Shown here piece by piece: positions 53,111 to 64,000 of a stretch of DNA of 64,000 bases. The translations under genes were made by a program, and so were the position numbers. The stretch is taken from the NCBI RefSeq assembly GCF_902497555.1, contig NZ_CABVGP010000004.1, forward strand, positions 186,001-250,000, given 5' to 3'. Source of the stretch: Amycolatopsis camponoti. Its GTDB lineage: Bacteria > Actinomycetota > Actinomycetes > Mycobacteriales > Pseudonocardiaceae. The stretch's first letter is position 1. Every line of letters starts with the position of its first letter. The notes under the pieces are model-generated. The model did not search any database, was not told the DNA's origin, and saw nothing but the letters and a program-made list of their open reading frames with translations.

Positions 53111-54319
53111 ATGGAGATCCGCCTCACGACCCCGCAGGATCGCGACGTCTTCGTCGACACGCTCTTCGCCGCGTTCGGGCGCTTCCCGGAACCCCCGGGC
53201 GAGGGCGGCCGGGTCTGGTCGGCGCTGGAAATGGACCGCGCCCTGTTCGCCGTGACGCCGGACGGCCGGCGGGTCGGCACCGCGGCCGCGTACTCCTTCG
53301 AGCTGACCCTGCCCGGCGCGGTCCCCGCGCCGGCCGCCGGCGTGACCGCCGTCGGCGTGTTGCCGTCGCACCGGCGGCAGGGCGTGCTCACCGCGATGAT
53401 GCGGCGCCACCTCGCCGACGTGCGGGCGCGCGGGGAGTTCCTCTCCGTGCTGCTGTGCAGCGAGGCCGTGATCTACCGCAGGTTCGGCTACGGGCCGGCG
53501 ACCACCACGCACCGGCTGACGGTGCCGCGTCATCAGGCCGCCTTCGCCGTCCCGCGGGCCGAGGCCGCCCCGGTGCCCGGCTCGATCGAGGTGCTGCGGC
53601 GGGCCGAATGCGGCGGGATCCTGGAGGACGTCTACGACCGCTACCGCCGGGTCCGCCCGGGTGCGCTGTCGCGGCCGCACCACTGGTGGGAGCGCGGTGC
53701 GGGGCGGCCGCCGGTCGCCCCGGCGCCGCGGTACGTCGCCGTCCACCGCGATGCCGGCGGCGTCCCGGACGGCTACGCCACGTACCTGCTCGAAGGCACC
53801 GGCACCTTGACAGTCGACGAGACGATCGCGAGCGACGACGCGGTCGCCACGGCCCTGGCCCGGTTCCTGCTCGGCCACGACCTGGCCACGGAGGTGGTCT
53901 TCCGGCAGTGCCCGCCCGAGCACCCGCTGCGGTGGCAGCTCGCCGACGTCCGCGCCGCGCGGGCGAGCGACGAGACGGACTGGCTCTGGGTACGGCTGCT
54001 CGACGTCCCGCGGGCGCTGACCACGCGCGGCTGGGCGGCCGACGGCGAGCTCGTCCTGGACGTCGACGACCCGTTCCTCGGCGAGCGGGCGCGTCATCTG
54101 CTGACCGTGCGGGGCGGCGAGGCCGAGTGCGTCCCGACGGACCGGGAGCCCGACCTGTCCCTGGACGTGAGCGACCTGGGTTCGGTGTACCTCGGCGGGA
54201 CGGCTCCGAGCACGCTGGTGCGGGCCGGGCACGTCCGGGCGCACCACCCGGCCGCGGCGGCCGCCGCCGACGCGCTCTTCCGCGCCGAGCGGCCGCCCCA
54301 CTGCCTGCACTGGTTCTGA
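53111..54319 (+). CDS. Eis-like GNAT acetyltransferase
   Basis: A 402-residue protein, the same length as M. tuberculosis Eis. The first GNAT domain has VTAVGVLPSHRRQGVLTAMM (acetyl-CoA loop, about 75-95) and VIYRRFGYG; a second GNAT-like domain and a sterol-carrier-type C-terminal domain follow, ending in a free Phe (HCLHWF), whose carboxylate is part of the active site in Eis. Eis enzymes acetylate amines, including aminoglycosides and lysines; the natural substrate here is unknown. Short tandem CCGGGCACGACGA repeats lie in the 50 bp upstream; no clear ribosome site. Confidence 0.88.
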   Translation: MEIRLTTPQDRDVFVDTLFAAFGRFPEPPGEGGRVWSALEMDRALFAVTPDGRRVGTAAAYSFELTLPGAVPAPAAGVTAVGVLPSHRRQGVLTAMMRRHLADVRARGEFLSVLLCSEAVIYRRFGYGPATTTHRLTVPRHQAAFAVPRAEAAPVPGSIEVLRRAECGGILEDVYDRYRRVRPGALSRPHHWWERGAGRPPVAPAPRYVAVHRDAGGVPDGYATYLLEGTGTLTVDETIASDDAVATALARFLLGHDLATEVVFRQCPPEHPLRWQLADVRAARASDETDWLWVRLLDVPRALTTRGWAADGELVLDVDDPFLGERARHLLTVRGGEAECVPTDREPDLSLDVSDLGSVYLGGTAPSTLVRAGHVRAHHPAAAAAADALFRAERPPHCLHWF

Positions 54320-54328
54320 GCGGGATCC

Positions 54329-55189
54329 TCAGACGGCGGGGGAGACCGCCAGGCCGAGCTTGCCGGCCAGCCGGCCGATCCAGGCCTCGACCTCGTCCGG
54401 CTCGCGGTCCGGCAACCCGAAGATCGTCTCGGTGACCCCGAGGGAATCCAGGTGCGCCAGGCGATCCCGGTCGGGCCGTTCCCCGAGCGCGCAGATCCGC
54501 GGCGCCCCCGAGCGGCCCTCGGCGAGCCAGATCTCCTTCAGCAGAGCCACGTGCCCGTCGAGGTCGGAGTCGGCCGGGGTCGTGATCCAGCCGTCCGCGT
54601 GGCGGGCGATCCAGCGGAACGTCTTCTCCGTCGGGCCCGCGCCGAGCAGCACCGGGATGTGCGCCTGGATCGGCTTGGGCCACGCCCAGCTCGGGCCGAA
54701 CGAGACGAACTCCCCGTCGTAGGAGGCTTCTTCGGAGGTCCACAGCGCGCTCATCGCTTCGAGGTACTCGCGCAGCGCGGTGCGGCGGCGGTTGCCCGGG
54801 ACGCCGTGGTCGGTCAGCTCGTCGACGTTCCAGCCGAAGCCCGCCCCGAGCGTCACGCGGCCGCCGGAGAGGTGGTCGAGGCTCGCGATGGTCTTGGCGA
54901 GCGTGATCGGGTCGCTCTCCACCGGCAGGGCCACCGCTGTGGACAGCCGGATCCGCGTCGTCACCGCGGCCGCCGTCGCCAGCGCCACCCACGGGTCGAG
55001 CGTGCGGCTGTAGCGGTCGTCGGGCAGCGACGCGTCGCCCGTGCGCGGGTGCGGTGACTCGCGCTTGACCGGGATGTGGGTGTGCTCGGGCACGTAGAAG
55101 GTGGCGAACCCGGCGGCCTCCGCGGCGCGCGCCGCGGAAGCCGGGGTGATGCCTCGGTCGCTGGTGAACAGCACGATTCCGTAGTCCAC
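54329..55189 (-). CDS. LLM-class F420-dependent oxidoreductase
   Basis: A 286-residue luciferase-like TIM-barrel protein. It contains ATFYVPEHTHIPVKRES near the start, LDPWVALATAAAVTTRIRLS (about 63-83), LDHLSGGRVTLGAGFGWNVD (F420-binding loop, about 103-122) and ITTPADSD near 195. Relatives are mostly F420-dependent reductases of unknown substrate. The start is GTG at 55189 with no ribosome site. A KstR-like palindrome sits 14-27 bp upstream, suggesting control by a TetR-family lipid-metabolism repressor. Converges with the Eis-like gene, 9 bp apart. Confidence 0.85.
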   Translation of the reverse strand: MDYGIVLFTSDRGITPASAARAAEAAGFATFYVPEHTHIPVKRESPHPRTGDASLPDDRYSRTLDPWVALATAAAVTTRIRLSTAVALPVESDPITLAKTIASLDHLSGGRVTLGAGFGWNVDELTDHGVPGNRRRTALREYLEAMSALWTSEEASYDGEFVSFGPSWAWPKPIQAHIPVLLGAGPTEKTFRWIARHADGWITTPADSDLDGHVALLKEIWLAEGRSGAPRICALGERPDRDRLAHLDSLGVTETIFGLPDREPDEVEAWIGRLAGKLGLAVSPAV

Positions 55190-55202
55190 GCGAGGAGCGT
55201 AT

Positions 55203-55216
55203 TAGAACGTGTTTCA
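55203..55216. promoter_or_regulatory. KstR-like operator before the LLM oxidoreductase gene
   Basis: TAGAACGTGTTTCA fits the pattern TNNAACNNGTTNNA recognised by KstR-type TetR regulators of sterol and lipid catabolism. It ends 14 bp from the GTG start. Confidence 0.5.
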
Positions 55217-55487
55217 GTTTTCAAGGTCGGCCGCGAGTGCGAAAAGTGGCAACGTGGACGCGGAGAGTAACGTCGCGGCGCGATCGAACGATGATCGAGG
55301 CGACCCCGGTTGCGCAGGCGGGGAGCAGCGGCCCGGCCCGGGACGCGTCAAGGTGGGCCCGAGGCGACACGAGGCGGAGGCAGGGTGGACCTGGTAATCC
55401 ATTGTGGACTCACGGTGTCCCAGTCAGTGGACGCACCGGCGGGGCGGGTTGGCGTGCGAATGCCCGTTTCCAGTACCGTGGACCACA
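55217..55487. other. Upstream region of metH, no gene
   Basis: About 270 bp without a convincing ORF. The sequence is less biased toward G/C at third positions in any frame. It should hold the metH promoter; I could not pick one with confidence. Confidence 0.5.
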
Positions 55488-55573
55488 GGTCGAGAGGCGC
55501 TGCAACGGACCGCCGGGTCCGCCACGCTCGACCGGGATCCACCGAACAAGGGCGCCTCCCGGATGAGGGAGGC
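55488..55573 (+). promoter_or_regulatory. S-adenosylhomocysteine (SAH) riboswitch in the metH leader
   Basis: P1 GGTCGAG (55488-55494) pairs with CTCGACC (55527-55533). P2 is CGGACC (55506-55511) with GGTCCG (55516-55521), loop GCCG. The conserved AGGCGCTGCAA core is at 55495-55505. A pseudoknot pairs AGGCGC (55495-55500) with GCGCCT (55552-55557). The rival hairpin GCCTCCC (55554-55560) with GGGAGGC (55567-55573) would hide the ribosome site. Ligand-stabilised pseudoknot breaks that hairpin, so SAH turns translation on, as known for this class (Rfam RF01057). Confidence 0.85.
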
Positions 55574-55578
55574 TGCCG

Positions 55579-59213
<3,635 letters not shown>

Positions 59214-59232
<19 letters not shown>

Positions 59233-60371
59233 TCCTTCAGCTCGATGTCCGTGGCGAAGTTGTCGGTCGCCTTGAGCATCAGGCGGAGCAGGAAGCGGGA
59301 CTTGAACGTCCAGTCCCGCAGCTTGATCCGCAGCCGGGACGGCGGCGCGAGGAACGGGCCCGCGCTGCCGCGCTGCGAGACCTTGGCGTAGCCGCGCATC
59401 TGCTCCTCGTAGCGGGCGAAGGCGGCGCGGTGGTCGCCGTCGGCTTCGAGGAGTTCGCCGGCGAGCACGTACGCGCCGACGATCGCCAGGCCGGTGCCGA
59501 AACCGCCGAGGGTGTTGCCGTAGGCCGCGTCGCCGAGCAGGACGACGCGGCCGCGGGAGTAGCGGCCGATCGTCACGCGGGCGAGCGAGTCGAGGTAGAA
59601 CTCCCGGGCCCGCGGGAGCTTCTCGATCAGCTCGGGCACCCGCCAGCCCGCGTCGCGGTAGGCCGCGGCCACCAGTTTCCGCTGGACTTCGGTGTCGGTG
59701 CGGTCGTACTCCAGCTCAGGTGAAGCGAAGACGAAGAACGCCGACGCCTTCGGCCCGCCGACCGCGGCCATCCGGCCCGGCTCGTTGTACATCACGGCAT
59801 CGCCGTCGGCGACCTGCTCGCCCAGCTCGGCCAGGGCGTAGTAGTGGCCGAGGAAGCGGACGTGGTCGCGCTCCGGGCCGAAGGCCAGCCGCCGGACGTT
59901 CGAGTGGATGCCGTCGGCGCCGACGACGAGGTCGAACCGGCGCGGGGTGGCGTGGGCGAAGGTGACGTCGACGCCGTCCGCCGTCTCGGTCAGCGCCGTG
60001 ATGGTGTCGCCGAAGAGGTACTCGCAGTGCGCGGCGGTGCGCTCGTACAGGAGGCCGGCCAGGTCGCCGCGGCGGATCTCGATGTCGCCGCCGGTGAACT
60101 CGCCGGGGATCACGGCCTGGGGCCGTCCCTCGGCGTCGATGATCGTCTGGTCGGTGCCGCCGGTCCGGCGGGCCAGGACGTCGTCGAGGATGCCCATGCG
60201 CTCCAGGACGGTCCGGTGGGTGGCGCCCTTGAAGTCGACGGCCTGGCCGCCCGGGCGCACCGACGGGGCGCGTTCGACGACGGTGACGGAACAGCCGTGG
60301 CGGGTCAGCCAGAGGGCGAGGGCGGGGCCGGCGATGCTGGCGCCGGAAATCAGGACGCTGAGATTTTTCAC
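59214..60371 (-). CDS. FAD-dependent class A monooxygenase
   Basis: A 385-residue flavoprotein of the p-hydroxybenzoate hydroxylase group. FAD motifs: [20 protein letters not shown] (5-24, GxGxxG-like with Ser-Ile), [15 protein letters not shown] (the DG motif, about 165) and [20 protein letters not shown] (the GD motif, about 285-304). Such enzymes hydroxylate aromatic or polyketide substrates, and some inactivate tetracyclines or rifamycins; the substrate here is unknown. Start GTG at 60371, with only a weak ribosome site. The last 19 bp overlap the metH 3' end. Confidence 0.88.
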
Positions 60372-60571
60372 GTCACGGAGCTTCGCCGCGGGGGCTGACC
60401 GGTCCCTGGCGAAGCGCTGACGGCGGCCGTCAGCGACTGTCGCGAATGGACCGCACGCGGACCGTGACGGCGGAAAATTCCCGGCCGTGACCGGGACTTT
60501 CCCGCCGGTTTTCGCACGTTGACCCCGGCCGGTCGCGCGGGCACCATTTCCCGGGGGGAGAGGGGGCGGCG

Positions 60572-62455
60572 ATGCTGGACAGCGGAACGCGACCGGCGGC
60601 CACCACACTCGGCGAGCTGCTGCGCAACGGGGAGCGCGCCCTCGAGGCCGACGGCGACCTGCGCGCCGGCCGGGAGTGGTTCGACCGGGCGTACCGGGCC
60701 GCGGAGGCCGACTGCGACGGGGCCGGGATGGCGCGCGCCGCGTTGGGCATGGGCGGGCTGTGGGTGCACGAACACCGGAGCGCGCCCGCGGCGGCGTTGC
60801 TGCAGGCGCGGCTGCGCAGTGCGTGGACCGCGGTCGACCCGGGGTCGTCGCTGGCCCTGCGGCTCAAGGCCCGGCTCGCGGGCGAGGCCGACTACGTGGC
60901 CGGGGAGAGCAACGAGATCCTCGCCGTGCTCGAGGAAGCCAAGCGAGCGGGCGACCCGGTCGCCTGGGCCGAGGCCGCGAGCCTGGCCCACCACTGCCTG
61001 CTCGGCCCCGACCACGGTGGCCAGCGCCGTGCGCTCGCCCACGAGCTGATCACCGAGGGCTTCCGCACCGGGCGGCGCAGCGACCTGCTGATGGGCCTGC
61101 TCTGGCGCACGGTCGACCTCTTCCTCGACGGCGACCCGCACGCGCAGCGCGGGCTCGCCGACCTGCGCGGCCAGCTGGCCGGCCGCGACCACCTCGCGGT
61201 CGGGTTCGTGCTCGACGCGATCGACGTCATGCTCAGCATCCGCGCCGGCCGGTTCGACGAGGCCGAAGCGCGCGCGGCCGCCTGTGCGCTGCGAGGCGAG
61301 CAGGCCGGCGACGCCGACGCGATCGGCTGGTACACCGCGCAGCTCGGCGCCATCCGGTGGTTCCAGGGCCGCGTGGCCGAGCTGCTGCCGGTGCTGCGGG
61401 AGACGGTGCACTCGCCGACGCTCAGCGCGGTGGACAACGCGTTCGTCGCCGGGCTGGCCGTCTCCGCCGCTTCGGCCGGAGACGAGCGCGAGGCGGCCGG
61501 GGCGCTGGCCCGGCTGAGCGGGCAGGATCTGGCGCTGCTGCCGCGGTCGAGCAGCTGGCTCGTGTCGATGTACGGGATCGTCGAGTCGGCTTACCTGCTC
61601 TCGGACGTCGAATCGGCGCGCGCCGCCTACGCGCTGCTCACGCCCTTCGCGCGGCTGCCGATGATGGGCAGCCTCGCCGTCGCCTGCTTCGGCTCGGTGC
61701 AGCACGCGCTGGGCGTGGCGATGCTGACCGCGGGTGAAACCGAACGCGCCGCGGAGCACTTCCGGGCGGCCGTGCGCGACAACCTCGCGCTGGCCCACTG
61801 GCCGGCCGTGGTGCTGTCCCGCGCCCGGCTCGCGCAGGCGCTGGGGCCCGGCTCGGCCGAAGCGGGGCGGGAGCTGGCCGCGGCGACGCGTGAAGCCGAG
61901 CCGCTCGGGATGGTGCTGCCCGTCTTCGCCGCCCGCGTCGCGGACCGCCGGGTCACGTGCCGGCGCCAGGGCAGCCACTGGCTCTTCGGCCTGGACGGGC
62001 GGTCCGTGCTGGTCGAGCACAGCGTCGGCATGGGCTACCTGGCGACGCTGCTGGACAACCCGGGGCACGAGTTGACCGCGGTCGAGCTGGCGCACGGGGT
62101 GGTCGCCGAGGTGACGTCCGCGCAGCCGACGCTCGACCGGACGGCGACCGCGCACTACCGGCGCTGGCTCGCGAACCTCGAGGCCGAGCTCGACGAGCAC
62201 GAGGCCAACCACGACGCGGGCCGGGCGGAGAAGGTGCGCACCGAGCGCGACTGGCTGCTCGGCGAGCTGTCGGCCGCCGCCGGGCTCGCGGGCCGGGTCC
62301 GCGAGTTCGCGGGCGCGGAGGAGAAGGCGCGGATCGCGGTGGGCAAGGCGATCCGCCGCGCGCTGACCCGGATCGCGGCAGCGGACGCGGTGATCGGCGA
62401 CGTCCTGCGCGACGGCGTCCACACCGGCACCCGCTGCTCCTACCACCCCACCTGA
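60572..62455 (+). CDS. Large TPR-type regulator with a C-terminal actinobacterial regulatory domain
   Basis: A 627-residue soluble protein. Most of it (about 15-450) is helical repeat, with TPR-like units such as DLRAGREWFDRAYRAAEADC and GETERAAEHFRAAVRDN. The C-terminal ~150 residues contain RQGSHWLFGLDGRSVLVEHS, GMGYLATLLDNPGHELTAVE and EEKARIAVGKAIRRALTRIA, ending THTGTRCSYHP-like. That block recurs at the end of large actinobacterial ATPase/TPR regulators and adenylate-cyclase-like proteins. No NTPase or enzyme motif is seen, so it is probably a signalling scaffold or transcription regulator. The ATG follows GGGGGGAGAGGGGG. Confidence 0.7.
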   Translation: MLDSGTRPAATTLGELLRNGERALEADGDLRAGREWFDRAYRAAEADCDGAGMARAALGMGGLWVHEHRSAPAAALLQARLRSAWTAVDPGSSLALRLKARLAGEADYVAGESNEILAVLEEAKRAGDPVAWAEAASLAHHCLLGPDHGGQRRALAHELITEGFRTGRRSDLLMGLLWRTVDLFLDGDPHAQRGLADLRGQLAGRDHLAVGFVLDAIDVMLSIRAGRFDEAEARAAACALRGEQAGDADAIGWYTAQLGAIRWFQGRVAELLPVLRETVHSPTLSAVDNAFVAGLAVSAASAGDEREAAGALARLSGQDLALLPRSSSWLVSMYGIVESAYLLSDVESARAAYALLTPFARLPMMGSLAVACFGSVQHALGVAMLTAGETERAAEHFRAAVRDNLALAHWPAVVLSRARLAQALGPGSAEAGRELAAATREAEPLGMVLPVFAARVADRRVTCRRQGSHWLFGLDGRSVLVEHSVGMGYLATLLDNPGHELTAVELAHGVVAEVTSAQPTLDRTATAHYRRWLANLEAELDEHEANHDAGRAEKVRTERDWLLGELSAAAGLAGRVREFAGAEEKARIAVGKAIRRALTRIAAADAVIGDVLRDGVHTGTRCSYHPT

Positions 62456-62458
62456 CCC

Positions 62459-62508
62459 GTCGTGAGTGAGAAACAGTGTTCTAACCCTGTTTCCCACTCA
62501 CGACCGGC
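62459..62508. repeat. Dispersed palindromic element, copy 2
   Basis: Arms at 62459-62476 and 62487-62504 with one mismatch and a 10-nt loop. Its loop TGTTCTAACC and arms match the reverse complement of the element at 25172-25223 with only a base or two changed. It lies between the converging TPR-regulator and phospholipase-like genes and should end both transcripts. Confidence 0.8.
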
Positions 62509-63915
62509 TTACTCGACCGCGCCGTTCTGGGTCAGCAGGTTTTGGTACCAGGCGTCGTACGGGTGGTTGGACGCCGGGTAGCTCGCCAGTGGCGTCGTCG
62601 CGTCGCCCGCCGAGTCGAAGTCCCAGCCGCGGACCAGCTTGCCCGACTGGCGGGCCGAGGTGATGAACGCCGACTCCGTCGCGGTCGCGCCGTAGAACAA
62701 CGCGCCCTCCTGCAGCTCCGCGCTGTCGCCCTTCTGGAACTCGTCGAACGCGACCTGCCGGTAGCGGATCCGGTCACCGGTGACGCTCGCGGTGTCCGCG
62801 CGCAGGGTGTTCGACGGCGTCGGGCCGTCCGCGCCGGTCCACACCTTCACGCGCCGGGTGCCGTTGGTGGCGGTGTCCTTGGCGAACCGCGCGTCGGACG
62901 TCTTGGCGTTGCCGGTCCACGCGACCGTCGTGGCCGACAGCGTGCCGGTCCACGTCCAGTTCTGGCTGCTGCTCTGGCTCTGGTGGATCTCCCGCAGGTG
63001 CGTCGCGTCGGTGAAGGCGACCGTCGGCTGGACGCCGTTGTCGTACTGGTGGCTGGCCTGCCAGGTGATCTCGCCGTCCGTGCCGAGCTTGCCGACGTGG
63101 TACCAGAGCGTGCTCGCGCCCTGCGACTGGTGGACCTCGACGAGGTCGCCGTTGTCGTTGAGCGCGACGGCCGGGGTCTGGCCGCTGTCGTACTTCCCGT
63201 GCCGCAGCCAGGTGACGCGGCCGTCGGCGCCGTAGGTCCCGGTCCAGTACCAGAGCGCGCCACCGCCGGAGTCGTGCACCTCGACGACCTGGCCACGGCC
63301 GTTGAGCGCGACGGCCGGGTGGTACCCGACGTCCCGCTTGTACTCGCTGCGGCTGCCGCCGTCGCCCGAGAGCAGCGGCAGCACGCGCCCGCGCAGCGCG
63401 TCCACGGTCGGCGAGCCGGCCGGGTAGTCCTGGGCGCGCAGCAGCCGGCTGCCGAAGACCGACTCCAGCTCCTGGTTGACCGCGACGAGGTTGCCCTCCG
63501 CGAAGTTCGCGTTGTCGGTCAGGTTGTCCTTGAGGTCGAGCATGACGACGATCGGCGCGGCCGTCGGGTGCGCCGCCGACCACGTGTTCACGGTGGCCAG
63601 CCAGTCCCGCAGGTTGTTCGACGCCGGGTTGCCGCCGCTGTGGTCGACGGCGTTGCCGGGCGAGTCGTGCCCGACGCCGTAGTCGTGGTTCGTGGCGTAG
63701 CCGTTGTCGTGGATGTCGTACTCGATGAACCGGACGCCGTGGTCGAGCTGGTAGGCGATCGAGTTCTTCGCGCCGTCGACGCTGCCCGAATAGCTGTTGT
63801 GCGTCGCGCGGAAGACCGACGAGGTGAACGGCGGGCTCGCGGCTTCGGCTGTTCCGCCGGTCAGCAGCGCGGCGGTGGTCAGAGCGGTGACGGCCAGAGC
63901 GGGCAGTCGGGTCAT
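62509..63915 (-). CDS. Secreted PI-PLC-like phosphodiesterase with internal repeat insertion
   Basis: A 468-residue exported protein; the signal peptide ends at AEA-A26. The TIM-barrel PLC X-type domain begins FRATHNSYSGSVDGAKNSIA (catalytic His in the THNSYSG motif) and continues FIEYDIHDNGYATNHDYGVGH and VVMLDLKDNL. Residues about 195-325 are an inserted set of three ~40-residue repeats with the motif G-x-VVEVHxSxG and LWYxxG, resembling beta-propeller or lectin blades. The C-terminal part QVAFDEFQKGD, ESAFITSARQSGK and VRGWDFDSAG completes the barrel. The family is mostly uncharacterised. The ATG has AGGACC upstream. Confidence 0.85.
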   Translation of the reverse strand: MTRLPALAVTALTTAALLTGGTAEAASPPFTSSVFRATHNSYSGSVDGAKNSIAYQLDHGVRFIEYDIHDNGYATNHDYGVGHDSPGNAVDHSGGNPASNNLRDWLATVNTWSAAHPTAAPIVVMLDLKDNLTDNANFAEGNLVAVNQELESVFGSRLLRAQDYPAGSPTVDALRGRVLPLLSGDGGSRSEYKRDVGYHPAVALNGRGQVVEVHDSGGGALWYWTGTYGADGRVTWLRHGKYDSGQTPAVALNDNGDLVEVHQSQGASTLWYHVGKLGTDGEITWQASHQYDNGVQPTVAFTDATHLREIHQSQSSSQNWTWTGTLSATTVAWTGNAKTSDARFAKDTATNGTRRVKVWTGADGPTPSNTLRADTASVTGDRIRYRQVAFDEFQKGDSAELQEGALFYGATATESAFITSARQSGKLVRGWDFDSAGDATTPLASYPASNHPYDAWYQNLLTQNGAVE

Positions 63916-64000
63916 CCTCGGGTCCTCACGTCGGGAGCGGGGCGGTCCCCATCCTGGCCCGCGCGGTGGAACCGCGGGTGGAACGTCGTGGAACGCGAGT
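63916..64000. other. Right edge, upstream of the PI-PLC-like gene
   Basis: The last 85 bases hold the expected leader and promoter of the phospholipase-like gene. No other feature can be supported. Confidence 0.5.

Noticed and set aside
55190..55578. Cobalamin riboswitch before metH
   Set aside because: No B12-box-like sequence was found; the elements present fit an SAH riboswitch instead.

Overview
The window is about 72% GC and almost wholly coding, with GTG starts, lipoprotein and twin-arginine-rich secretion signals, F420-dependent oxidoreductases, ANTAR regulators, a mycobacterial-type Ku and CebR-type cellulose control. This points to a soil actinomycete of the Pseudonocardiaceae, most like Amycolatopsis (inference from gene content and style; no rRNA gene is present to prove it).

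Region 1 (1-2.7 kb) holds the start of a membrane glycosyltransferase, a PLP-dependent amino-acid decarboxylase and a divergent LysR regulator with a 19-bp palindrome between them. Region 2 (2.8-23.3 kb) is a general-stress island. An RsbW-like anti-sigma gene overlaps a SigF/SigB-family sigma gene in the middle. Around them lie two STAS proteins, two GAF-ANTAR proteins, NDH-2, a PoxB-type enzyme, a ribosome-hibernation-like baeRF protein, a hemerythrin-like protein, a CYTH-CHAD polyphosphate protein, Ku, UdgX, an orphan CtaD and several small DUF proteins. Thirteen sites of the form GTTT (or near) - 14 to 16 nt - GGGTA sit in front of these genes, so one sigma factor probably drives most of the island. 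A broken LigD fragment follows Ku.

Region 3 (23.4-51.3 kb) is a cellulose and xyloglucan utilisation locus: a sugar-acid dehydratase, the cebEFG-bglC uptake operon with its divergent cebR, a four-gene cellulase operon (GH48, GH5, GH6, GH12), a second cebE-like/lacI pair, an AA10 LPMO, an AGE-family sugar isomerase, an aldo/keto reductase, a CBM2 protein with an uncharacterised Cip1-like module, a second GH5 and a GH74 xyloglucanase. Palindromes matching TGGGAGCGCTCCCA (the CebR operator) precede every secreted-enzyme unit and both binding-protein genes. Extracellular enzymes would release cellobiose and cello-oligomers, CebEFG would import them (no ATPase is encoded here, so an MsiK-type ATPase is needed from elsewhere), and BglC would hydrolyse them inside the cell.

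Region 4 (51.5-64 kb) carries a sugar MFS transporter, an Eis-like acetyltransferase, an LLM oxidoreductase behind a KstR-like site, metH behind a convincing S-adenosylhomocysteine riboswitch, an FAD monooxygenase, a large TPR-type regulator and a secreted PI-PLC-like protein with a repeat insertion. A palindromic element occurs twice, at 25.2 and 62.5 kb. No tRNA, rRNA, CRISPR array, insertion sequence or prophage was seen.
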